Below, piece by piece: positions 15,116 through 23,103 of a DNA stretch of 37,543 nucleotides (its first letter is position 1; each line of letters begins with the position of its first letter). The DNA lies in NCBI GenBank assembly GCA_038238115.1, contig JBBRYB010000034.1, positions 1 through 37,543 of the forward strand, written 5' to 3'. Origin of the DNA: JBBRYB01 sp038238115 (GTDB lineage: Bacteria; Actinomycetota; Actinomycetes; Propionibacteriales; Nocardioidaceae). The notes beneath the pieces were generated by a model. It did not search any database and had not been told where the DNA came from. It worked only from the letters and a program-made list of their open reading frames with translations. The position numbers and the translations under genes were made by a program.

Positions 15116-16141
15116 ATGACTGTCACGTCGGGCGAGGCCGTAGCCGACAAGGCCCGCGAGGAAGCGAGCGGAACCACTCCTCCGGATGCGGGGGGCCGCA
15201 GACTCGACCCGGGTCAGGCGCGCCGTGCTTGGTGGCTCGTCACACCAACGGTCGTCGGCCTCTCGGTGGTCATCATCTATCCCGTCGTCAAGGCAATGGT
15301 GATGTCCTTCCAGAAGGACGAACAGCTCGACCCCACAACCGGCGTGTTCATTACCGGTGGACCTGCCGGCTTCAGCAACTACACCCACTGGCTGGCCCAA
15401 CAGTGCGGGACCGTCTCGTGCCCCACGGGCAACCTCGCGGCCAGCTTCTGGTCCACCGTTTACATCACGTTCATGTTCACCGTCATCACGGTGGTCATTG
15501 AGGTGACCCTCGGCATGTGGTTCGCCATGATCATGAATAAGAACTTCCGGGGCCGCGCGCTGCTACGCGCGAGCGTGCTTATCCCCTGGGCGATCCCCAC
15601 CGCTGTCACCGCTAAGCTCTGGTACTTCATCTTCGCCTACGACGGGATCGCCAATAAGCTCTTCCACACCCAGATTTTGTGGACAGGGGACAAGTGGCCG
15701 GCGAGGTTCGCCATCATCATCGCCGACGTATGGAAGACGACGCCCTTCATGGCGCTGCTCATTCTGGCCGGTCTGCAACTTATCTCGGCCGACGTCTACG
15801 AGGCGGCCAAGGTCGACGGCGCCTCGGCGTGGCAACGCTTCATCCACATCACACTGCCGCTCGTGCGCCCGGCCCTGATGGTGGCCGTGCTCTTCCGCAC
15901 GCTCGACGTACTGCGGATGTACGATCTGCCGGCAATCCTCACCGGCGGTGGAGGCGGAGATGGCAACGACACCACGACGCTGTCAATCCTCGTGGTGGAA
16001 CAGATCAGGGCTGGCTTCAACAGCGCTGCCGCCCTGTCGACAATCACGTTCCTGATCATCTTCCTGGTGGCGTTCATCTTCGTGAAGTTCCTCGGAGCCA
16101 ATGTCGTCGAGACCCAAGAGTCGCAACGGAAGGGGAAGTGA
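15116..16141 (+). CDS. Sugar ABC importer permease, MalF type (system A)
   Basis: A 341-residue CUT1 permease with a long cytoplasmic N-terminus (about 38 residues) and six helices from about residue 39. The EAA loop is VYEAAKVDGASAWQRFIHIT. AGGAGG is 6 bases before the ATG, 84 bp after the binding-protein stop. The LKAMVMSFQKDE-like first loop and the GGGGGDGNDTTTLS segment before the final helices match SugA-type permeases. Works with the 16143-17030 permease; needs an ATPase, the nearest being that at 20515. Confidence 0.93.
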   Translation: MTVTSGEAVADKAREEASGTTPPDAGGRRLDPGQARRAWWLVTPTVVGLSVVIIYPVVKAMVMSFQKDEQLDPTTGVFITGGPAGFSNYTHWLAQQCGTVSCPTGNLAASFWSTVYITFMFTVITVVIEVTLGMWFAMIMNKNFRGRALLRASVLIPWAIPTAVTAKLWYFIFAYDGIANKLFHTQILWTGDKWPARFAIIIADVWKTTPFMALLILAGLQLISADVYEAAKVDGASAWQRFIHITLPLVRPALMVAVLFRTLDVLRMYDLPAILTGGGGGDGNDTTTLSILVVEQIRAGFNSAAALSTITFLIIFLVAFIFVKFLGANVVETQESQRKGK

Positions 16142-16142
16142 C

Positions 16143-17030
16143 ATGGCTTCGGTAGCCACCGCGCCCGCGAGTTCGGCCGGTCGACCGCATAAGGCGACAT
16201 CACCCCTTGTCCGGACCCTGCGCACCTATCTCGGCGTCGCCGTGATCGTGATCTGGGGTCTCGTTCCGGCCTACTGGATGGTTGTCACGGCGTTTCGTGA
16301 GGTCGATTTCACGTTCGATACGGCGTTCTATCCCACGCACGTCACGCTGGACAACTTCACGACTGCCTTCTCGACCAAGCTGGGCAACCACTTCGGTCGT
16401 GCCCTGCTCAACAGCCTTCTGATCGGTGTCGTCACCACGGTCGTAGGGCTGCTCCTGGGCATCTTCGCGGCCTACGCCCTGTCGAGGCTCGACTTCAAAG
16501 GCAAGTTCGTGCTCGTTGGCTTCATCCTCGGCGCTTCGATGTTCCCGGGCGTCGCCCTCGTGACGCCGCTCTTCCAGCTGTTCACCGACCTTGGCTGGAT
16601 CGGCCAGTACCAGGCATTAATCATCCCTGACATCTCGTTCGTGCTGCCACTCACGGTCTATACGTTGACGGCGTTCTTCCGGGAGATGCCGTGGGAGCTC
16701 GAAGAATCAGCGAGAATCGACGGGGCGACTCCGGCCCAGGCGTTCCGACTCATCATCTTGCCCCTCGCCGCGCCGGGCCTTTTCACGACGGCGATTCTGG
16801 CATTCATCGCTGCCTGGAACGAGTTCCTGCTCGCGAGTCAACTGTCCGACTCTAAAACCGCGCCCGTGACCGTTGCGATCGCCAACTTCGCGGGAAGCCA
16901 GCCGCATCAGGAGCCATATACCGCGGTGATGGCCGCGGGAACGATCGTCACCATCCCGCTCATTATCATGGTGCTGCTGTTCCAGCGTCGGATCGTCTCC
17001 GGGCTCACCGCCGGCGGCGTGAAGGGCTGA
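16143..17030 (+). CDS. Sugar ABC importer permease, MalG type (system A)
   Basis: A 295-residue CUT1 permease with six helices. The EAA loop is ELEESARIDGATPAQAFRLI and the C-terminus ends SGLTAGGVKG. The ATG at 16143 follows the upstream stop by 1 bp; GGAAGGGGAAGTG provides the ribosome site. A longer frame from 16101 would overlap the MalF-type gene and is not used. This is the SugB-like partner of system A. Confidence 0.93.
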   Translation: MASVATAPASSAGRPHKATSPLVRTLRTYLGVAVIVIWGLVPAYWMVVTAFREVDFTFDTAFYPTHVTLDNFTTAFSTKLGNHFGRALLNSLLIGVVTTVVGLLLGIFAAYALSRLDFKGKFVLVGFILGASMFPGVALVTPLFQLFTDLGWIGQYQALIIPDISFVLPLTVYTLTAFFREMPWELEESARIDGATPAQAFRLIILPLAAPGLFTTAILAFIAAWNEFLLASQLSDSKTAPVTVAIANFAGSQPHQEPYTAVMAAGTIVTIPLIIMVLLFQRRIVSGLTAGGVKG

Positions 17031-17035
17031 GGTGC

Positions 17036-17281
17036 ATGACCGGCGAGGATCGCAGGACGCGGTCGCCGGGCGCCGCCGGTCGCTCTCCGGACAGCGCGCC
17101 CACGGCGCGTGCTCAGCGACTCGAGATGACTCTTGGCATCCTCGGCTTCTTCGTCGTGATCTCCTTGGTCTACGCGGTCGTGGCCGAGGTGCGGGGTCAG
17201 GATGCGTTGAAGGAGGTGGGTGTTCTTATCCTCTTCCTCGTCGTGTTCTCCCTCGTTTGGCGGGCCTGGCGCCGCGCCTAG
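17036..17281 (+). CDS. Small two-helix membrane protein of unknown function
   Basis: An 81-residue protein with a charged, cytoplasmic-looking N-terminus (about 28 residues, rich in Arg, Ser, Pro) and two hydrophobic segments at about residues 32-50 and 60-75, ending WRAWRRA. It begins 5 bp after the system A permease stop, so it is probably cotranscribed. I do not recognise a family. A role as a small subunit or regulator of the neighbouring importers is possible but purely positional. Confidence 0.6.
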   Translation: MTGEDRRTRSPGAAGRSPDSAPTARAQRLEMTLGILGFFVVISLVYAVVAEVRGQDALKEVGVLILFLVVFSLVWRAWRRA

Positions 17282-17324
17282 CCCGCCCTTGATGCCTTCA
17301 GCTCACCGTTCAGAACTTCACGGT

Positions 17325-17335
17325 AACGACACGTT
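17325..17335. promoter_or_regulatory. Possible operator before system B
   Basis: AACG-ACA-CGTT is a short perfect inverted repeat inside GGTAACGACACGTTCACC, 9 bases upstream of the -35 box at 17345. It may bind a LacI-type or other repressor. It is short enough to occur by chance. Confidence 0.3.
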
Positions 17336-17344
17336 CACCGGGGG

Positions 17345-17372
17345 TTGCACTTTTGCCGATGCACGGCAGGAT
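17345..17372 (+). promoter_or_regulatory. Candidate promoter for system B importer genes
   Basis: TTGCAC (17345-17350), a 16-base spacer and CAGGAT (17367-17372) form a plausible housekeeping promoter ahead of the ATG at 17404. It would let the second importer and the shared ATPase be expressed apart from system A. Confidence 0.45.
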
Positions 17373-17403
17373 GAGAGCCATACGACAGCCTGGGAGGGGC
17401 GGC

Positions 17404-18723
17404 ATGGCAGGATCGGCACGACGACGCGTGGACGGGCGCCGGCGCAGGACGTTGGCCTTGGCCGCGACCATGGCAGCCGCGGCGGCTCTGTTGGCAGCCT
17501 GTGGCGGTGGAGGCTCCGGGAAGCCGACCCTGGTCTGGTATATCAACCCCGACCCCACCCTGCCGGCTGACTTCCAGGGGACGTTTGGCCAGCCTGGGAT
17601 CGCGGAGCGCTGCAGCACTGACGCTTACACCATCGAGACACAGACGTTGCCGACGAGCGCCACCGACCAGCGCGTCCAGCTGTTGCGCCGGCTGGCTGCC
17701 CAGGACCCGTCTATCGACCTGATGAGCCTCGACCCCGTGTTCACCGCCGAGTTTGCTGCCGCGGGCTACCTCGAAGCCTTCCCCGCCGACGTCACCGACT
17801 CGCTGTCTCAGGGTGTGCTCAAGGGAGCCGTCGAGGGGGCGTCCTGGGACGACAGCCTCGTGGTCGCTCCGCTGTGGGCCAACACGCAGGTGCTCTGGTA
17901 TCGCAAGTCGATGGCGAAAGCCGCCGGTCTCGACATGAGCCAGCCGGTGACCTGGAACCAGATCATCGATGCCGCGGCCAAGGAGGGCGGCAAGGTCGGG
18001 GTGCAGGCCAACAAGTATGAGGGCTATGTGGTGTGGATCAACGCACTCGTCACTAGTGCCGGCGGCGAGATCGTGACGAACACGTCGCAGGGCAACGATG
18101 CCACCGTCGACATCGGCTCCGAGGCCGGAGTAAAGGCCGCCGCAGTCATCAAGAAGCTCGCGGACTCGTCCGCAGCGGAGGCCGACCTCTCCGTGTCCAA
18201 CGAAGGTACGGTGCTCCCGCCGCTCGTGGACCCAGGCGGCTTCATGGTGAACTGGACCTTTGCCTATAACAACTACGTGCCCGACAAGAAGACCCTGGCT
18301 GATCTCGGCTGGGCACGGTACCCACAGACGGTGGCGGGACAGGAGTCCCGCCCGCCGATCGGTGGCATCAACATCGGAGTGAGCAAGTACTCGGCTCATC
18401 CCGACCTGGCGCTCAAGGCAGTGCAGTGCATCACCTCACAGGACGAGCAGGTGCAGTACGCCGTCGAGACCGCAAACATGCCAGCGCGTGAGGGGGCGTA
18501 TCAGGATCCCGCTCTGAAGAAGCAGTTCCCGCCCGACCTCCTGAAACTTTGGCTGAGCAGCATAGACACTGCTGGTCCTCGCCCCGCCTCGCCGTACTGG
18601 AGCACCATCGTGGACGCGACGCTCAACCAGTGGCACCCGGCGAGCTCCGTTGATCCAAGCACCACGCCGCAGGACTCGGCTTCGTTCATCGAACAGGCCC
18701 TCCACGGCGACGTGCTGATCTAG
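17404..18723 (+). CDS. LpqY-like trehalose/alpha-glucoside-binding lipoprotein (system B)
   Basis: A 439-residue solute-binding lipoprotein. An Arg-rich N-terminus leads to a hydrophobic stretch and the lipobox LLAAC with Cys33. The mature part has QRVQLLRRLAAQDPSIDLMS, VFTAEFAAAGYL, TQVLWYRKSM, KVGVQANKYEGYVVWINALV and IGGINIGVSKYS, in the same order as in mycobacterial LpqY, the trehalose-binding protein of LpqY-SugABC. GGGAGGGG is about 4 bases before the ATG at 17404; a longer frame from 17353 lacks such a site. Followed by SugA-, SugB- and SugC-like genes in the mycobacterial order. Trehalose is the best guess, other alpha-glucosides are possible. Confidence 0.92.
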   Translation: MAGSARRRVDGRRRRTLALAATMAAAAALLAACGGGGSGKPTLVWYINPDPTLPADFQGTFGQPGIAERCSTDAYTIETQTLPTSATDQRVQLLRRLAAQDPSIDLMSLDPVFTAEFAAAGYLEAFPADVTDSLSQGVLKGAVEGASWDDSLVVAPLWANTQVLWYRKSMAKAAGLDMSQPVTWNQIIDAAAKEGGKVGVQANKYEGYVVWINALVTSAGGEIVTNTSQGNDATVDIGSEAGVKAAAVIKKLADSSAAEADLSVSNEGTVLPPLVDPGGFMVNWTFAYNNYVPDKKTLADLGWARYPQTVAGQESRPPIGGINIGVSKYSAHPDLALKAVQCITSQDEQVQYAVETANMPAREGAYQDPALKKQFPPDLLKLWLSSIDTAGPRPASPYWSTIVDATLNQWHPASSVDPSTTPQDSASFIEQALHGDVLI

Positions 18724-18734
18724 AGGGAGGCACC

Positions 18735-19676
18735 ATGGCTACCGCAACAACAACCGCACCCACCGCTACGCCAGCCGCACCGGCGCGCGAGTCAGACAGG
18801 TTGCGCGGCGAGAATCGACTCGGCTGGAAGCTCGTCGCGCCCGCCGTCGTCGTGATGCTCGTCGTGACCGCGTACCCCATGCTGAGGGCCCTTTACCTGT
18901 CGCTGTTCCAGTACCGTCTCACGGCCCCTGACGACCGGCAGTTCGTGGGCCTGGGAAACTACCTCACGATCCTCACGGACTCACTGTGGTGGAAGGACAT
19001 CGGGAACACGCTCTTCATCATGGTGGTGACTGTCGCGGTCGAACTGGTGATCGGCTTCGCGTTCGCGATGGTGATGCACCGCATCATCTTCGCGCGTGGC
19101 GTGATCCGGACCTCGATTCTGATCCCCTACGGCATCATCACCGTGGTCTCTGCGTTCGCGTGGCAGTTCGCGTTCAGCCTCAACAACGGCTTCGTCAACG
19201 GCTGGCTGCCGTTCGTGGGCTCGGACTTCAACTGGTTCGGCAGCCACTGGCCGTCGCTGTTCGCCATCTGTGTCTCGGAGATCTGGAAGACCACGCCGTT
19301 CATGTCGCTGCTGCTGCTCGCCGGCCTCGCACAGGTGTCGGAGGACATGCTGGAAGCAGCCAAGGTCGACGGAGCGACCTGGTGGCAACGGCTCTACAAG
19401 GTGATCCTGCCCAACATGCGGGCCGCCATCATGGTCGCGGTGCTCTTCCGGGCGCTGGACGCGTTCCGCATTTTCGACAACATCTACATCATGACGCGCG
19501 GGGCGCAGAACACCGAGTCCGCGTCGTTCCTGACCTACCGCCAGGTCATCACCCAATTCGAGCTGGGCATGGGATCTGCGCTGTCAGTGCTGTTGTTCTT
19601 GTCGGTGCTCGTGATTGCCTTCATCCTCGTCAAGATCTTCGGCGTCGACCTGGCTGCGGCCCGACAGGAGGGATGA
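18735..19676 (+). CDS. SugA-like ABC importer permease (system B)
   Basis: A 313-residue CUT1 permease of the MalF/SugA class. The first helix follows a Thr/Ala-rich 30-residue cytoplasmic start; the EAA loop is MLEAAKVDGATWWQRLYKVI. The C-terminal part carries the RALDAFRIFDNIYIMTRG segment seen in SugA-type permeases. GGGAGG lies 5 bases before the ATG, 12 bp after the binding-protein stop. It is 2 bp apart from the next permease. Confidence 0.93.
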   Translation: MATATTTAPTATPAAPARESDRLRGENRLGWKLVAPAVVVMLVVTAYPMLRALYLSLFQYRLTAPDDRQFVGLGNYLTILTDSLWWKDIGNTLFIMVVTVAVELVIGFAFAMVMHRIIFARGVIRTSILIPYGIITVVSAFAWQFAFSLNNGFVNGWLPFVGSDFNWFGSHWPSLFAICVSEIWKTTPFMSLLLLAGLAQVSEDMLEAAKVDGATWWQRLYKVILPNMRAAIMVAVLFRALDAFRIFDNIYIMTRGAQNTESASFLTYRQVITQFELGMGSALSVLLFLSVLVIAFILVKIFGVDLAAARQEG

Positions 19677-19677
19677 G

Positions 19678-20508
19678 ATGAAACAGAGACTCGGCCCCAG
19701 CACGATCCTCGGGGGAGTGCTCATCCTCGTCTGGTGCCTGCTTCCGATCGCCTGGATCTTCTCGCTGTCGCTCAAGCCGGTCGCGGAAACCACCACGGGG
19801 AGCCCTCAGTTCCTCCCTAAATCGGCTACCTGGGACAACTACAGCACGGTGTTCCAGGACCATGACTTCCAGCGAGCGCTGATCAACTCGTTCGGAATCT
19901 CCCTGATCGCGACCGTGCTGTCGGTGATGATCGCCACCCTGTGTGCGTATGCCATAGCCCGGCTGGAGTTCAAGGGAAAGCGGGCGGTCTTGTCTATCGC
20001 GCTGGCGATCGCGATGTTCCCGGTGGTCTCGCTCGTCGGGCCGCTGTTTGACATGTGGACCACGTTCCACCTGTTCGACACCTGGCCAGGCCTCATCATC
20101 CCCTATATGTCGTTCACGTTGCCGCTGGCGATCTGGACTCTCTCCGCATTCTTCCGCGAGATCCCTTGGGAGATGGAGCAGGCGGCTCAGGTTGACGGTG
20201 CGACCGCTTGGCAGGCCTTTCGCAAGGTGATCGTGCCGCTGGCCGCACCCGGAGTGTTCACCGCGGCGATCTTGACGTTCTTCTTCGCGTGGAACGACTT
20301 CGTGTTCGGAATCTCGCTTACGTCGACTACCGCCGCGCGACCCGTGCCGGCGCAGCTGGCGTTCTTCGTCGGCCCCGACCCGTTCAACCCGCCGAGCTCA
20401 CAGCTGGCGACGGCGGCCGTGATGGTCACCATTCCGATCATCGTGATCGTGCTCCTATTCCAACGCAAGATCGTTGCCGGCCTCACCTCCGGCGCTGTGA
20501 AGGGTTGA
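19678..20508 (+). CDS. SugB-like ABC importer permease (system B)
   Basis: A 276-residue CUT1 permease of the MalG/SugB class with six helices, beginning almost directly with the first one (about residues 8-30). The EAA loop is EMEQAAQVDGATAWQAFRKV and the end is AGLTSGAVKG. AGGAGGG at about 5 bases before the ATG at 19678 sets the start; the open frame from 19615 overlaps the SugA-like gene. The next gene starts 7 bp downstream. Confidence 0.93.
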   Translation: MKQRLGPSTILGGVLILVWCLLPIAWIFSLSLKPVAETTTGSPQFLPKSATWDNYSTVFQDHDFQRALINSFGISLIATVLSVMIATLCAYAIARLEFKGKRAVLSIALAIAMFPVVSLVGPLFDMWTTFHLFDTWPGLIIPYMSFTLPLAIWTLSAFFREIPWEMEQAAQVDGATAWQAFRKVIVPLAAPGVFTAAILTFFFAWNDFVFGISLTSTTAARPVPAQLAFFVGPDPFNPPSSQLATAAVMVTIPIIVIVLLFQRKIVAGLTSGAVKG

Positions 20509-20514
20509 TGTCAC

Positions 20515-21735
20515 ATGGCTGCCATTGAAATGCAGAACATCGTCAAGCAGTACGGTGACGGCTTCGCCGCCGTCAATGACATCAGCATCGACGTCGCCGA
20601 CGGCGAGTTCATGATCCTCGTCGGCCCGTCCGGGTGCGGCAAGTCCACCCTGTTGCGGATGATCGTCGGCCTGGAGGACATCACCTCGGGAGACATGGTG
20701 ATCGACGGTGAACGCGTCAACGACAAGGCCCCGCGTGAGCGCAACCTTGCGATGGTGTTCCAGAACTACGCTCTCTATCCACACCTGACGGTCTACGAGA
20801 ACATCGCCTTCCCACTTCGGCTGTCCAAGGAGTTCAGCAACGAGGAGATTGACGCGAAGGTTCGCGAGGCGAGCAAGACCCTCGAGCTCGACGAGCACCT
20901 GGAGCGCAAACCGGGCAACCTCTCCGGTGGGCAGCGGCAACGGGTGGCCATGGGTCGCGCGATCGTCCGCGAGGCGAAGGCGTTCCTCTTCGACGAGCCG
21001 TTGTCGAACCTGGACGCCAAGCTCCGCGGCCAGATGCGCACCGAGATCTCCCGGCTGCAGAAGCGCCTCGGCACGACCACCGTGTACGTGACGCACGACC
21101 AGACCGAGGCGATGACGCTCGGCGACCGGGTCGCCGTGCTCAAGCGAGGCATCTTGCAGCAACTCGCAACGCCGCGGGAGCTGTACGACCAGCCCGTCAA
21201 CCTCTTCGTCGCCGGCTTCATCGGATCGCCACCGATGAACTTCCTTCCCGCCACGGTCGAGGGCGACCAGGTGGAGCTGCCGTTTGGGACCGTGACGATT
21301 CCCAAGGACAAGGCCGACAAGGTGCAGGGCAAGGGCCTGCTGATCGCCGGCATCCGCCCTGAGTACTTCGACGACGCCTCGGTGATGGACCCGACCACCG
21401 TCGCCAAGGGCTCCACCTTCCGGGCCACAGTGGACGTCACGGAGTGGTTGGGCAGTGAGCAGTTCGCCTACATCCCATTCCAGGCGCCGCCGGAGGTTCA
21501 GGATCAGCTTGCCCAGCTCGAAAAGGATCTGGACGGCGAGTCGCTGCGCACACAACTCGTCGTCTCTCTCGACTCCGCGAGCACGGTCTCGGAGGGTGAG
21601 GAGTGCGAGCTGTACGTCAACGCATCGAAGATGCACCTCTTCGACCCGTCGAGCGGGGACAATTTGACCCTCAGGGACAAGACCTCCAACGGCGCGGGCG
21701 CCCACGTACGAACCGCCGACACCACGCCGGGATAG
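20515..21735 (+). CDS. Sugar ABC importer ATPase (SugC/MsiK-like)
   Basis: A 406-residue CUT1 ATPase. Walker A GPSGCGKST is at residues 37-45, the Q-loop in MVFQNYALYP, the signature LSGGQRQR at 136-143, Walker B FLFDE at 157-161 and the H-loop in THDQTEAM. A C-terminal MalK-type OB (TOBE) regulatory domain spans about 235-390, and the last 20 or so residues are a non-conserved tail. It closes the SugABC-like set. It is the only sugar-importer ATPase visible, while three binding-protein/permease sets are present, so it may energise all three as MsiK does in Streptomyces. Confidence 0.94.
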   Translation: MAAIEMQNIVKQYGDGFAAVNDISIDVADGEFMILVGPSGCGKSTLLRMIVGLEDITSGDMVIDGERVNDKAPRERNLAMVFQNYALYPHLTVYENIAFPLRLSKEFSNEEIDAKVREASKTLELDEHLERKPGNLSGGQRQRVAMGRAIVREAKAFLFDEPLSNLDAKLRGQMRTEISRLQKRLGTTTVYVTHDQTEAMTLGDRVAVLKRGILQQLATPRELYDQPVNLFVAGFIGSPPMNFLPATVEGDQVELPFGTVTIPKDKADKVQGKGLLIAGIRPEYFDDASVMDPTTVAKGSTFRATVDVTEWLGSEQFAYIPFQAPPEVQDQLAQLEKDLDGESLRTQLVVSLDSASTVSEGEECELYVNASKMHLFDPSSGDNLTLRDKTSNGAGAHVRTADTTPG

Positions 21736-21758
21736 GAAGCCAAGGCCATGCGCCACTA

Positions 21759-21840
21759 GTCGAGGCGCCGCAAGTTGCCGGTCTCGCAGATGCGCCGCTG
21801 CCGCGTGATAGGGATCCGGCAACTCTGTTGGCGCCTCGAC
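21759..21840 (+). other. Long two-part hairpin between ATPase gene and xylA
   Basis: GTCGAGGCGCC (21759-21769) pairs perfectly with GGCGCCTCGAC (21830-21840), and inside it AGTTGCCGG (21773-21781) pairs perfectly with CCGGCAACT (21816-21824). A small asymmetric internal loop (3 and 5 bases) separates the stems, and a 34-base apical part contains a further GCAG/CTGC helix. No T-run follows, so it is not a canonical terminator. It may be a processing or stability element, a leader RNA of xylA, a weak terminator, or the remnant ends of a small mobile element. Confidence 0.6.
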
Positions 21841-21898
21841 GTCACTTTCCGCGCCGCGGCCGCACAGGCAGGCACGGCGCGAGCTGACAAGGACGGAC

Positions 21899-23089
21899 AT
21901 GAGCGATCTGAGCCCCACGCCCGACGACAAGTTCACCTTCGGACTGTGGACCGTCGGCTGGCCAGCCCGTGACCCGTTCGGAGATCCGACCCGCTCGCCG
22001 ATCGACCCGGTCGAGACGGTGCACCGGCTGTCCGAGCTGGGCGCCTACGGCGTGAGCTTCCACGACGACGACCTGATCCCGTTCGGTAGCGACCAGACCG
22101 CCCGTGACACGTCAATCAAGAGGTTCAAGGCGGCCCTGGACGAGACCGGCATGGTCGTCCCCATGGTCACCACCAACCTGTTCACGCACCCGATGTTCAA
22201 AGACGGGGCGTTGACCAGCAACGACCGCGGCGTGCGTCGATTTGCCCTACGGAAGGTGATGCGCAACCTCGACCTGGCTGCCGACCTCGCAGCCCGCACC
22301 TACGTCTTCTGGGGTGGCCGGGAAGGGTCGGAGGTCGACTCCGCGAAGGATGTGCGCGCCGCCTTGGATCGCTACCGTGAGGGGTTGGACCTGCTGGCAC
22401 AGTACGTGCTCGACCAGGGCTACGGCATCCGGTTCGCTCTGGAGCCGAAGCCGAACGAACCACGCGGCGACATCCTGTTGCCGACCGTCGGGCACGCGCT
22501 CGGCTTCATCTCAACGCTCCAGCACTCCGGCATGGTCGGGCTGAACCCCGAGGTCGGGCACGAGCAGATGGCGAATCTCAACGTCGTCCACGGCATCTCA
22601 CAGGCGATCTGGCAGGACAAGCTCTTCCACATCGACCTCAACGGTCAGCACGGGCCGAAGTTCGACCAGGACCTGGTCTTCGGACATGGGGACCTGATCA
22701 GCGCCTTCGGCCTGGTGGACCTGCTGGAGTACGGCGGCCCGGGTGGAGCTCGGGCCTACGACGGGCCGAGACACTTCGACTACAAGCCCCTACGGACCGA
22801 GGACCCGAACGGCGTGTGGGCATCGGCAGCCGCCAACATGCGCACCTACCTGCTGCTGAAGGAGCGGGCGGCGGTGTTTCGCGCCGACCCCGAGGTGCAG
22901 CGGGCGCTCGCCGATGCCGGCGTCGGTGAGCTCGCACAACCGACACTGGCGCAAGGGGAGACCTACTCCGACCTGCTGGCCGACCGGTCCGCGTTCGAGG
23001 ACTTCGACATCGAGACTCCCGCGGCACGCGGCTACGGTTTCGGGCGGCTGGACCAGCTGGCGATCGAGCATCTGCTCGGCGCCCGCTGA
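21899..23089 (+). CDS. xylA: Xylose isomerase
   Basis: A 396-residue cytoplasmic TIM-barrel enzyme converting D-xylose to D-xylulose (and glucose to fructose), of the shorter actinobacterial class I type. Catalytic His55 and Asp58 are in FHDDD, the metal-site Glu in LEPKPNEPRGD, and the second metal Glu with neighbouring His in NPEVGHEQM; HIDLNGQ and the FDYKPLRTED metal Asp follow. The start ATG follows GACAAGGACGG. It sits 163 bp after the ATPase gene with the hairpin in between, and 14 bp before xylB, forming an xylAB unit. No xylose-specific binding protein is present; xylose may enter through another system or come from beta-xylosides. Confidence 0.96.
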   Translation: MSDLSPTPDDKFTFGLWTVGWPARDPFGDPTRSPIDPVETVHRLSELGAYGVSFHDDDLIPFGSDQTARDTSIKRFKAALDETGMVVPMVTTNLFTHPMFKDGALTSNDRGVRRFALRKVMRNLDLAADLAARTYVFWGGREGSEVDSAKDVRAALDRYREGLDLLAQYVLDQGYGIRFALEPKPNEPRGDILLPTVGHALGFISTLQHSGMVGLNPEVGHEQMANLNVVHGISQAIWQDKLFHIDLNGQHGPKFDQDLVFGHGDLISAFGLVDLLEYGGPGGARAYDGPRHFDYKPLRTEDPNGVWASAAANMRTYLLLKERAAVFRADPEVQRALADAGVGELAQPTLAQGETYSDLLADRSAFEDFDIETPAARGYGFGRLDQLAIEHLLGAR

Positions 23090-23103
23090 GGCTCGGTCGC
23101 TCG

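Noticed and set aside
20455..21936. 493-codon minus-strand frame over the ATPase gene
   Set aside because: The plus strand encodes complete Walker A, signature and Walker B motifs; the antisense frame has none of any family.
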